NCBI RefSeq assembly: GCF_029784165.1
Contig: NC_073695.1
Span: 211,191,781-211,255,780 of the forward strand
Direction of reading: 5' to 3'
DNA length: 64,000 nt
Origin: Wyeomyia smithii
Lineage: Eukaryota > Arthropoda > Insecta > Diptera > Culicidae
Shown here: positions 12,765 through 23,968 of the stretch, one piece after another
How the letters are laid out: each line of letters opens with the position of its first letter
How positions within the stretch are numbered: position 1 is the first letter of the stretch
The notes under the pieces: model-generated
The model's database searches: none
What the model was told of the DNA's origin: nothing
The model's input: only the letters and a program-made list of their open reading frames with translations
Program-made: the position numbers and the translations under genes

Positions 12765-13418
12765 GGTGCTTATTACGCGAGTCACTTCACGGTGAAATAT
12801 ATTTCACTCTCACGCTCACTTCACTTTTTTAGACCTATTCCCGATTCCACCTCAAGTGAGGTGACAAAAATCACCTCCGTGGAGTGAGATTGACAGTGAA
12901 GTGAAATTGAGAATAGGACAAGTGAAATAAGATTGTTTCCCAGCTCAAAAATGTCTAAGTCCCAGACAGTTGTTTTTCCCGTTTTTCTAGATAACACCAG
13001 ATCTCGACGTGTTCTGCATTTCTAAGACATTCGATATAAAAAAAAATGTTTTTTTCGGTATCGAAAATTTCCTGAACTAGTTTGCATTTTTTTCATCGAG
13101 CAAAAAAATGAAAAATTGACCGCTTTAAGGCACGGATCAAACTCTGATTCGCTTCGTTACTGAAGAATAAATCCAACATTTACCATTAGATCACAAATCA
13201 ATCAACTTTAAGACTTATGGCATCTTCGTGGAATCATTTCACCGTTCAAAATGGTCGTGAAATAATTCCACGCGGAACGTCGCTTTTTCCGTTCTCACTT
13301 CACTGATATGACGGCAGATGTCATTTCGCGACGTTTTTCTCACTTACGTGAGTTCCGTAATAGGATTTTGTTCACTTCACTCCGATTTCACCGTGAAGTG
13401 ACTCCCGTAATAAGCACC
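12765..13418 (-). mobile_element. TIR element of the TTACGGGAGTCAC family, copy 2
   Basis: A 654-bp element with the same terminal inverted repeats as copy 1 but inverted relative to it. It is flanked by AGT on both sides (12762-12764 and 13419-13421), a possible 3-bp target duplication. Together with copy 1 it makes a 1.7-kb palindrome. The superfamily is unassigned. Confidence 0.82.
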
Positions 13419-13979
13419 AGTATGTTTGAAGTGAATTATGAGTGAAGGGAATTATAAATTTAGAATTTTAATACAGTTTTCTTGTACAGTTTATCGCTCT
13501 GGACGTTTTGGTTTAGGTGTGTGTGCCTCCTTTTTTTTAATTTATCTTTTTATCTTTTAGTATGTATTTTTGCGTTAACGATTGATATCATGGATGCGGC
13601 CATACCCGCGTCTGAAAATAATTACCTATTTACAACTCGCATTCGAATATAAGTCACGTGTCAAGTGTTAAGAAGATAGCAACAGGATACCGTATAGTGG
13701 CCGCTTCAAACAACGCTATTGCGATATACATTAAATAGTCACATTATTGTTTCTTATTATTAAATATATCAACTTTTTTGATTCTGAAATAACAAACAAA
13801 AATTAAAAAAAAAGATAGGTGTGCTGTGACTGGTGATCTGGAGATACGAATATCGCGTAGCCTACTCTGACAGAACATAAAATCGGTGCCTGCGAATCAG
13901 CTCGTTAATTCGCACTTAGCTTTTGTATCTGACGATTTATTATTTGGTTAAAAAGATTATTCTTCGCGCGCGGGATTTG
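13419..13979. other. Stretch without a recognised gene
   Basis: AT-rich, with no coding or repeat structure recognised. Confidence 0.4.
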
Positions 13980-14340
13980 AAAATATCTGATCGTATTGCC
14001 TACCACGGCGAATCCTGATCTTTCCTACCCCATCATACTAACACAAATACCCTTCCTGTGACATCCGTAGAGATGCAGAGGTAAACTCGGTCTCATAACA
14101 ACGTTTGTCGAACTAATCATCCTCTTCCTATTTTTCCCCAACGACTGCAAGGCCGTGGCCGGCGCCGTTATTGATCTTTTTAAAGTGAGAGTTACGGAAT
14201 TGTTGTACATTGAAGATGGTATAACATCCCAAAAACTATCTATGTGGTTCTCTGTGCAACTTCACTAGCTCAGGTCAATCACGGAGGTGCAACTACGATA
14301 TGTACCGTCGTCAATGCTTATGCTCATGCTCATAAAGGCT
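13980..14340 (+). repeat. Probable non-LTR element 3' remnant
   Basis: The segment at 14268-14310 (GCTCAGGTCAATCACGGAGG, then GATATGTACCGTC) is about 75% alike to 39892-39935. The latter ends in a short repeated AAGCT tail at 39944-39958, as many LINE 3' ends do. The upstream part (13980-14200) is GC-richer and looks like untranslated LINE sequence. No reverse transcriptase is readable. Confidence 0.35.
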
Positions 14341-15027
14341 ACCGTTGCAATATGACATATTTTGTTCCGAGTGACAGTTGCCCATCGCAAATAAAAGGAA
14401 GTGTTTTTAGTTTGCCCTACTGGTCATTCTTGCCAATTTACCATGGGAAATGAGGAGAATCAGGAGGCTGGTGCTAGTGCGAGATTGGGTCAAACTTTCA
14501 GGGTCAATCGAAAATGCTACGATTAACTGATAAAGTACCACTATTAAATCAAAACTTCTTGCGCATAAACAGTTTATTTTCACACCGTTTTGGAGTTTGT
14601 ATCTCCATTGATTAAAAAGCAGCATTTTGAATGGGGATTTTAGTTAATAAACTAAAAATGAAGGTTTCTCCATCATTCGGCGATTTTCATCGAAGAACTA
14701 TGTAATTGCGCGAGCCATAATCTGTATTGTTGCTAGGAAAGAAAGTAACCTTTGACTTTGAGTTTAATTTAAATATTGATTTCAAGTCGCATTTTCGAAA
14801 AATCAGATTAATTTTCAATTTATTAACATCGATCATAAGTAAAATTTACCGTATTACTTGAACCTGCAATTACATTATCAAGTTCGATGAAGAAATTGAA
14901 TAATAATTAACGGAATCATGTCTTGTGAATTTGGTTTTAATATTTTTTACGATTCAGAAACCTTTACTTAAGTGAAATTTTATCAGTTTCACGTGTACTG
15001 ATAACTACAAGGACGCTTAAGACATTT

Positions 15028-15220
15028 GGCATCAAGAAAAAAAAATTGTTCGGTCTCGAAAATTTCATGAACTAGTGTGCATTTTTTTCATTGGTTGAAA
15101 AGTTGAAACTTTGACCGCTTTGAGGCACGGATCGAATTCTGATTCGTTTCGTTACTGAAAAATAAATCTTATATTTATCATTAGTTACAAATCATTCAAT
15201 TTTCATGACTTATCCCATCA
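15028..15220 (+). repeat. Interior fragment of the TTACGGGAGTCAC element family
   Basis: Aligned with the interior of copies 1 and 2 (compare 13040-13210). Shared text includes TTGACCGCTTTGAGGCACGG and TCGTTTCGTTACTGAA. It lacks both ends, so it is an old decayed copy. Confidence 0.7.
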
Positions 15221-16549
15221 TGCAATTTCTATTCTCTCTTCCTCCGATTTTTTTCTTATTCGTAAAAAAAAACAACATAAAGTCATCCGTCAGTCGCAGT
15301 TCAAAATTTTCTGAAAATTGATTACTCGGAGTTTTGTTCTTGAACCATAATTTTGTAAATTCGGATACCACCCCGAAAAAAAGTCCGCTCTTGAATCATA
15401 TATGGCATTTAATTTTGACTGATTTTTACGTTCGAAATATTTAAGCAAATTTCATTGTGTGACCGTGAACGCATGCGTATCACATGTAATATTTCATCAA
15501 AGTTTGACAGCTCATTACAAGGGTGAAAATCTAATGTATCTATAGATTTTTATATAGATTATCCCAAATTAAGCTCAGAAAGGCCGAAACACCTTTTAAA
15601 GGCCAGAAAAAGTCAAAAAAAGAAAATGATCCCGAATCAGGTTAAGAATTGCCAAGATCCCCTTCTAAAATCCAAAAAAGGCCACAAAATATGATCCCAA
15701 ATTAAGTTCAAAATGGCCAAAATCCCCTTTTAAGGGCCAGAAAGGCCTAAAAAGAAAATGATCCCGAATTAGGCTAAGAATTGCCAAAAATTCCCTTCTA
15801 AAAGCCAAAAAAGGCCACAAAAAGAAAATGACCCCAAAATAAACTCAGAAAAGCCAAAATCCCCTTCTGAAGGGCTGAAAAGGTCAAAAAAGAAAATGAT
15901 CCCAAATTAAGCTCAAAATGGCCAAAAACTCCTTCTAAAGGCCGAAAAGGGCCAAAGTAAAAAATGATCCCAGATTTAACCCAGAATTGCCGAAAGCCCC
16001 TAAAACCAAGAAAAGGCCAGAAAAGAAAATAATCTCTCAAACTAAACCCAGAAACGCTGAAAACCCCTTCTAAAAATAATAAAAATGATCCCAAATCTGG
16101 CCCAGAATGGCTAAAATCCTCTTCCAAAAACGAGAAAAGGCCAACAAAGAAAATGATCCCAAATTAAGCTCTGAATGGCCGAAAACTCCTTCTAGAAGCC
16201 GAAAAAAGTCAAAATTGGAAATAGATCCCAGATTTAACCCAGAATCGCCGAAAGTCCCTAAAAGCCAGAAAAGAAAATGATCGCAAATTAAATTCAAAAT
16301 GGCCAAAATCCCCTTCTAAAAGCCAGAAAAGGCCAAAATAGAAATGGATCTCAAATCAGGATCAGAATGGCCAAAATTCCCTTCCAAAAGCGAGAATTGA
16401 CCAAAGAAGAAAATGATCCCAAATTAAGCTCAGAATAGCCAAATTCCCCTTCTAAAGGCCAAAAAAGACCATAATAGAAAATGATCCCAAATTAAGCCCA
16501 AAATCTCCCAAAGACCAGAAAAGACCTATATAAAATGATCCCGACTTAA

Positions 16550-16689
16550 CCCTCTAGTACCCAGTGCCGCCTTTAGACGGTTTTCAGCTGAACCTCTAAA
16601 AAGCGTCGATCAGTACTTAAAAAATGTTTATAAAAATTCATAGTGATTTTTTCGAAGTCCATCTGAAAATTAACTTGGGCACTAGAGGG
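16550..16689 (+). mobile_element. piggyBac-like MITE, copy 1, inside the minisatellite
   Basis: A 140-bp element with inverted ends CCCTCTAGTACCCA and GGGCACTAGAGGG. It is flanked by TTAA at 16546-16549 and 16690-16693. A second 140-bp copy is at 39252-39391. TTAA duplication is the signature of piggyBac-type transposition. Removing the element and one TTAA restores a normal minisatellite unit. Confidence 0.9.
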
Positions 16690-17007
16690 TTAAGTTCAGA
16701 ATCGCCAAAAACCCCTCTTAGAGCCAGAAAAGGCCAAAAAAGAAAATGATCCCAAATTAAGCCTAAAATCGCCGAAAACCCTTCCTAAGAGCCAGAAATA
16801 GCCAAAAAAGGAAATGAGCCCAGAATCGCCAAAAACCACATCTAAAAGCCAGAAAAGGCAAAAAAATGATCCCAAATAAAGCCCAAAATTGTCGAAAACC
16901 CCTCGTAAGAGCCAGAAATAGCCAAAAAAATTATCCCAAAATAAGCCCAGGATCACCAAAATCCCCTTCTAGAAGCAAGAAAAGGCAAAAAAATGATCCC
17001 AAATTAA

Positions 17008-17137
17008 ACGAACTAAATTTCATTTTATATTACCCGTTAACATTCAAGTTCATTAAGCAGACAATATGTGCAGTAGCGAAAGCGAAAAATAATCGAACTG
17101 GGAATATGATAAAGATTTAAAAAAATGTACCGCATCC
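17008..17137. other. Nonrepeat insertion inside the minisatellite
   Basis: About 130 bases that do not follow the repeat unit. The array text AAATTAA occurs on both sides (about 17001-17007 and 17141-17147), so the segment may be an insertion with duplication at the unit's AAATTAA. It has no clear terminal repeats. Confidence 0.45.
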
Positions 17138-18195
17138 CGACGGGAAATTAAGCCCAAAATCTCCGGAAACCCCTTCCAAAGGCCAGAAGAGACCAGAATA
17201 TAAAATGATCCCAAATTAAGCTCAGAATCGCCAAAAACCTCCTCTTAGAGCCAGAAAGAGCCAAAAAAGAAAATGATCCCAAATTTAGCCCGAAATCGCC
17301 GAAAACCCCTTTTAAAAACCAGAAAAGGTCAAAATAGAAAATGATCCTAAATTAAGCCCAAAATCTCCGGAAACCCCTTCTGGAAACCAGAAAACAAAAT
17401 GATCCTAAACTAAGCTCAAAATCGTCAAAATCGGCCACCATTTTGGCCAGTAAAGGCCAAAAAAAAAAATTGATCCCAAATTATATCCAGAATTGCTGAA
17501 AATCCCTTTTCAAAGCCAGAAAAGGCAAAAAAATGATTCCAAATTAAACCCAGAACGACCGAAAACCCCTACTAAGGGCAACAAAAGGCCAAAAAAGAAA
17601 TTGATCCCAAACTCACTCTAAAAGCCAGAGAAGACCAAATAAGTAAATGATCCCAAATTAAGCCCAGAATCGGCAAAAACCCCTTCTGAAAGCCAAAAGA
17701 GGCCAAAAAAAACGATCCCAAATAAAGCCCAAAATCGCCGAAAACCCTTTCTAAGAGCCAGAAAAGGCCTAAATAGAAAATGATCCTAAATTAGGCTCAA
17801 AGTGGCTGAAAACGCCTTCTAAAAGCCAGAAAAGCTACAAAAAATTGATCCCAAATTGAACCCAGAATGGCCGAAAACCCCTTCTAAAAGCCAGAAAAGG
17901 CCAAAATAGAAAATGATCCCAAATTAAGCCAAAATCGCAGAAACCTCCTTCTAAAGGCAAGAAAAAGCTAAAAAAAATTGATCTCAAGTAAAACTCAGAA
18001 TGACCTAAAACCCCTTCTAAAAGCCAGAAAAGGCTGAAATATAAAATGATCTTAAATTAAGCCCAAAATCTCCGGAAACCTTTTCTGAAAGCCAGAAAGG
18101 GCCAAAAACAAAATGATCCCAAATTAAGCACAGAATCGCTGAAGAACCCTTTTAAAGGCCCAAAAATAAATTGATCCCCAAGCTCCGAATGGCCG

Positions 18196-21100
18196 ATATA
18201 TATATAGATACAAAGATGTTTCATAAATGGGAGCTTCATTAGAAGTGAAAATAAAAAAACTGTTTTTTGAAATTTTCGAAGAATTTGGCTTTTGAAAATG
18301 ATTTGAATCTACGCTGCCTGTAGTTGACTTTCCATGTTTTTCCGAGAACCGAAATTCATATCGAAAGCGAAACCACTTGAAGACTATAAAAGTATATGCA
18401 AAATTTTTTGTTTTTAATTTTTATGGCCATAATTCTCTTGACATTTTTGCAAATGATAGCATTTTTATCATAATTTTCTGCTAACTTTTGTTCGGCGATT
18501 TCGAGGTTAGAAATTTTTAAATTATCTGTTAAATTAGGCAATATTCTGATGTATTTCGACATTTTGTAACACTTGGCCGTGTTATTCGTTCTTTTACAAA
18601 ATTAACGTGTTACTAATGACAGTCAACTAAAGCCCCAAGACTCTGACTGCCTTCGAAATGAAACCGAAACAGACTCAGCTCAGTACGGCCCGATCCGGAA
18701 CCCGAACTTAACTTTTCGTTCCGTTGTCAATCACTAGCATTAAGTAATAACACCAAAATGTCCGGCTTTCTATAGTCACTTAGTGGCGCGCAAGAAGAGC
18801 AATGGACTCCGCTCACCGTTTCACAGTTGAAGCTCATTGATTGACAGCAATTGAACGAAAAATTCGGAGAAAACAAACCCTGCAATCATGGATCGGAAGC
18901 GATGAACGAAAGATTCGATCGGGGAAGCAGAAGAAGAAAAAAACCATTGCATTGTTGTGTAATCGCCAATGCACTGTCGGATTAAAGCGGAACATGTAGA
19001 TAGCGAGAAACGTGGTCGCATCCGTAGATCTTCTTTTCCTTGCTGCGGAACACGCAAAAATGATCGGTTTAATGGCTTGTACGTGATTCGTTTATCACTT
19101 AATTACTAATCTCAGTGAAAACTTGTTTTTCGCCGCTGGAACATCTTGGCTAGTTGTTGTATTTGATGAATAGGATTTTCTTTTTATTATTTAGATAAGT
19201 TGTTTAGGATTTACATGTAACAAATAGCTATTGTATACATACCCATTTTAAGCGTGTAGCTTAACTGCAAAGATGCAATTGATGGTAAGTCATTGATCAT
19301 AGGAAACGTAAAAGTTTTACTAGTATTGAAATAGTTTTGATATCACTTTAATTATTAAATGTAATTTTTTTCAGCCGAACAATGGCCCAGAGTGAAAAAC
19401 CCGGCTTTGACTCTAGCTTCGTCTAAAGAGAGACTATCTTTCATACATAAAACAATTTTGTCAGAGCCGGTGTTTTTAAGCTATACCAATGACGAAAAAA
19501 GAAACATCATTGAAACGTCATTTACTGATTAGAAATTATCGTGACTTCCTTATCACTCACTGCCAGCAGACTCACCAAGTCACAAATCGGCTTTGGGCGA
19601 CTACCAATTGAATTGCAATCGCTGAAAATCAGCACCGTGCTTAATACTTTTAATTTCGAAAGCCGCATCAAAAAACCAAAATATCAAAAAACAGGCTATA
19701 CAAACCAACAAAAAAATGATAATGCGGTGAAAATGGGAAAGTTCGACTCCCCAATTCCAGTGTACCAAGCGGAGAGCAATGGCGAAAACTGCCACCGTCT
19801 ACGAGGGGCACAGGCGCAACTCATAAGCGGAAAGAAACTGCACCACATTATTTTCCAATATATGTATATGTAAGAAGTATCACTTCACGCTTCCCGTGTT
19901 AACGCAATCGCGGCCTGCCCACGCGAAAGTGCAATTTCGTTTCGTTCACAATTCAATTGAAATAATGCTCCAAATGATGCCACTGCTTAATTAGCTCGAA
20001 AAATTTTGATTGCATGTTGTTTGCGCGCCCGATGTTGCCAACAAAAAAAACCTTCGTTTTCTTCAGTGTCAGTCTTTGTCTTTCTACACTAAATAAAACA
20101 AAATTAAACCACCAAGCAAACTCGACGGTGTCACAGTAGCAGAAAAATACAACGCTCGAAAAATAAAAACATCGATAGGGGGTTTAAAAAAGTAGAGAAA
20201 ATAATTAGTTAAGAACTAAAAAACACCACTCGTAACAAAATAAAGGATAAAAAAACAACAAAACAACGGAAAACCACTCTCTTGATCGTTCTAACTTTGT
20301 TCTTTTTGTTTTCGCGATGGTGGGTGTGTGTGAAATGACACTACTCTGCCTCTGTGTCCCTTTCACTCTCAGTAAGTGCGTCATTCCCTTCGTGATGACG
20401 ATCTTGCCTCGGATGAAGTACGGGTTCGATTCCCGCTTCGCTTTAGATTGTCTTTTTTTTTACTCTGCAAAACGAGTTTGTGCTCTCCTTTTTCGTTTTT
20501 TGTGTGTTTTCTTTTAGGGAATTGCATAATCACTAACTTTAGGTTCTGAAATAACAAGAGTAATGGGAAGATGTAGTGATATTCGTTCACAGCCGGTGTT
20601 TGCGTAAATGAAGTGGCATAAATTAAAACGAATTCCGCCCAATTTTTCCCGAGATTTTCTCAATTCAGCCGGAAAGTTTGCTTTTTTCACGATTGATGCT
20701 CTTAAATTATGCTGCTCTTTGAAACTGTCACATCTGCTGGGCAATAAATCCTAACTCTGCCTGCTCTGTTGGGAGTCTATTTTTGGCCTAATAATTAAAA
20801 TCCCTATGAAACTAGAATTTATCTTCTGTCCAAGTGTCTAACCTAAACGTAACGCAGGAAATTAACCTACACAATTAGGCCGCTCCGCGGAAAGCTTTCG
20901 CCACATAAAATGTGTAATTGGCTACAAAAGAAAAACAACGGAGGCCTAGAAGAGGACCGACGCGGCGCGTAATACTACCTAAGACTGGTCGGCCTAGTGT
21001 AATTGCTATGGTGTGCGCGGCATAAGTTTGAGATGATCATCATGTTTTCAGCGATGTCGCGTCATTCAACGTCGTACTCGGGAGCACCAAAAGCGAGATC

Positions 21101-23659
21101 TATTTTTAGGTGGACAAAATAAGAGTTGTTATTCGGCTCGACCAAAGACGGCCTACCGGGAGTGATTCTACGTTCTTTAAATATTCCGAAAGGTTTAGTG
21201 CGCACAACAACCGGCAGGAATGTCGGGGCTATCGGGTTTGCAATCTGCTGGGAATCTTCACGGTACCCGCCGAATGCGCCGTTCTGTGCAACAGCATTTT
21301 CCCTGCGTGTCACGATTCGTCGGTAGGATTGGGTGCAGATTCAGCACACGCACAAGGTCAATAGCCTTCGCAGTTTCGACGCGACTACTGAAATGGCCGA
21401 GATGCACATTTCTACGCGCGATGAGTACAATTTTCAGTCTCACTGTTGCATCGCGTTTTTTTTGCTTCCATTAAACGCTTCTACGTTGGATGCAATATTG
21501 GCTACAAGAAACCACGCGTCACCATCGTGTTGTGCTCTCAAAACTAAATGATGTGCTCAATAGTGCTATTTGTTTACTCGCTGACCGCAACACAGCAGCT
21601 GTGCCAGTCATCATCGGACCTGGTTGGATTGAGCTGTCACTGGTCGAGATTTGTGTGTTTGGTGACAATTATTTCGCTGCGTAGGAAAAATCATGCGCCT
21701 CCACCACTGACGCGCTTTCGGGTGATTAATGGACTGAAATATTAAGACAAAACTGATTTCTGTGTCGATTTTATTCCGATCCGACTGGGTACAGCTGAAG
21801 AGAACAGTTGCTGTTTGTGACTAAATGTTCGTCATTCAAATTTCTTCGCCGTCGTTAAACCGAGCGACCCCTTGAATGTACGGTAATCTGTATTCTTTTG
21901 TGCTGTATAATCGAGCGAGAGCAACTCCCTTCGATCGCGAGCCGCGTGTGTCCTGTCACGTGTCATTAGCCTTCCGCCGATCTGAGCTTGTGGCAGCCAG
22001 TAATAAAAGCCACGGCAACAAAAGAGGGTCCTCTTTGCCCAATGACACTCAATAAATTTCCAAATAGGAGAATACGAAGCAGATCCATCGCCGAAGATAA
22101 CTCCATTCCGGGGGGAGAAAAGAGACAGGGCGGAGAAATTTAATCGCACAGATTATTTTTTGTTGGAGTTCATCCACGGAATGTCTTCCTGCTGTTCGGT
22201 ACAAACCGAACTCGGATGAGTGAAAAGCGGACGATAGCGGAGGAGACAGAATGGAGGGAAAAATTTCGCTTGCGATGCTTTTCGCTATTGCGAACCTGCA
22301 TCGAATAACAATGAGCGGATAGTATCAGCCGGTCGGTCTGTTGGTCCGACGGGCGATGAATGAGACCCCAAAATTGATAACATTGAACGGGAGGTTCCAT
22401 CTCGGGAAGCCCAGCCAGCCCTGGAGTTAATGTCGCATGACTAATCGTGTTTATGACACGCTGATTAACGATGATTTGCAGGAGGAAAAATCAAAAGTCC
22501 ATTAGCTGTTACGCATGGTAAGGTTTTGTTGTTTGCGGTCGGTGTGTGTGGAGAAATGTTTGCCGTTCAATGAAAAAAACGGGCTGTTTTAGGGGTGGGC
22601 GGAGGTCGGTGGTTTTCAATGGGTGCCACTCGGTGCAAACTAATTGCGGCTACTCGTCGGTACTGGATTTGCAGTGATAGTTATATATTTGTAGCTTGTT
22701 GATAAGCTCTTAATCACGAGATACAGGATAACCTTTGTTCGCAAATTGAATAAAACTGTGTCGGCAGTTTTTCAGAGTCTGTTTAATGAGCGTGTTCACA
22801 ATGGTATCGCGATCTACTCAATCAAATAAGTTTATATAGATACTTTTAAGCAGCTTGAAACAAAATTTTAAGCAACCTTACGACGAATTTAATTTCAATC
22901 GAATCTAGCTCTATTTCATAGGCATGGTGGTGGAGTTTGAAACTGACGATAAAGTTAACCACACCAATTATTCCCTGTGTGAAACTTGGGTTGGCTTCTC
23001 CTATCGTGAGCTAAATTTGAAAGTAACTCATTGGCACTGTCCCGTTCTCGACGATAAAACCCACGCAATTAAGAGTAAAGCTCAGTTTGTGCTTCAGCAA
23101 AAGTTGAGAAAGTTGTTTACTCGTGTTTTACCAGCCAGGTGACTATAAGAGCTTTTTGTTCGACTATTTTAAAGTCGAACACGGTCAGCATTTTTGTCCA
23201 TGCTGTAGCATGATCACTGTTTTGCAAGTTTAACAATTGATGTTCACTTAGTTTCACTGTTCAACATTGCATAATATAAAAAATTAAATTATATTATTTA
23301 GAAAACCGAATATTTTCCGTTTCTGGAGAAAATGCTTAAGCTCAAGAGTATTTTTTTAAAGGTCGTATGCATTCAGGCATAAATTTTACATAAAGCATTG
23401 CAACATTGAAACAGTGGTTAACGAGACTGCATCTAAGCAGGAGCAAAAACAAGTCACTAAAAAAATGAGGCAGTTTCCGGGGAAGCGACCTTTGAGAACA
23501 CGAAGAAATGGTTGGTCATGTTTAGCTGAGAAGGATGCCCTGATACCCAAAGCGCATAATGGGTGTTAAAAAAATGAGAATGATTCCAATTTATAACTGC
23601 AGAAAAAGTTAAATTTTTCTCACCAAAAGAATTTGTTTTCACTCGAGTGCTGGACCTCC
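18196..23659. other. Long stretch without a recognised gene
   Basis: AT-rich at 18.2-20.7 kb. A GC-richer, repeat-poor island lies at about 20.9-22.6 kb with many overlapping short open frames and no recognised protein. The island may hold conserved noncoding sequence or missed exons. A perfect B-box-like motif (GGTTCGATTCC, 20423-20433) stands alone without an A box. Confidence 0.4.
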
Positions 23660-23968
23660 AATGTGAAGTACAAACACAAGCATAAGTATGAGAAGAAAGT
23701 TATGCTGTTTATTGCAATCTCCGACAAAGTGATTTAAAACCCCTGGATTAAGCCGAGCGAACTTGCCATCAACCAAAAGGTGAACCAGGAGGAGTTCCTG
23801 GAGAAGATTTTGGTTCCGTTCCTGAAGGAGTATCGTTCTGATGTGAAGTATGCCTTCTGGCCGGACAAGGTGTCTTTCCATAACGACAAGAAGACGTTGG
23901 CTCACCTCGAGGAAAAATGGATACCGTATGTACCAGAGGAACGTGCCCTGGTGTACTTGTTTTATTGA
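23660..23968 (+). pseudogene. mariner/Tc1-type transposase fragment, C-terminal catalytic half
   Basis: The plus-strand frame from about 23660 reads NVKYKHKHKYEKKVMLFIAISDK, a stop, then NPWIKPSELAINQKVNQ and FLEKILVPFLKEYRSD, and then AFWPDKVSFHND. FWPD is the second catalytic Asp region of DDE/D transposases of this superfamily, and AISDK and LAINQKV are typical of the mosquito-type ITm group. The first Asp and the third acidic residue are missing. With an internal stop and no ends, it is a relic. Confidence 0.82.

Larger units (their letters stand above)
15560..18195. repeat. Minisatellite, about 66-70 bp units, roughly 35 copies
   Basis: A degenerate tandem array. Each unit has the landmarks GATCCCAAATTAAGC, CAGAATGGCC, ACCCCTTCTAAAAGCC and AGAAAAGGCC in that order. 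Many units differ by small deletions, and some are about 55 bp. Open frames on the minus strand are repetitive Phe/Leu/Gly-rich by-products of the array. It is interrupted by a TTAA-flanked element at 16550-16689 and by a nonrepeat segment at about 17010-17137. Confidence 0.93.

Noticed and set aside
15798..16959. Phe/Leu/Gly-rich open frames on the minus strand
   Set aside because: They are translations of the minisatellite units and shift frame between units.
20395..20460. Possible tRNA gene around a B-box-like GGTTCGATTCC
   Set aside because: The T-arm pairs over only four bases, and no A box, anticodon arm or acceptor stem can be formed. At best it is a SINE or tRNA remnant.
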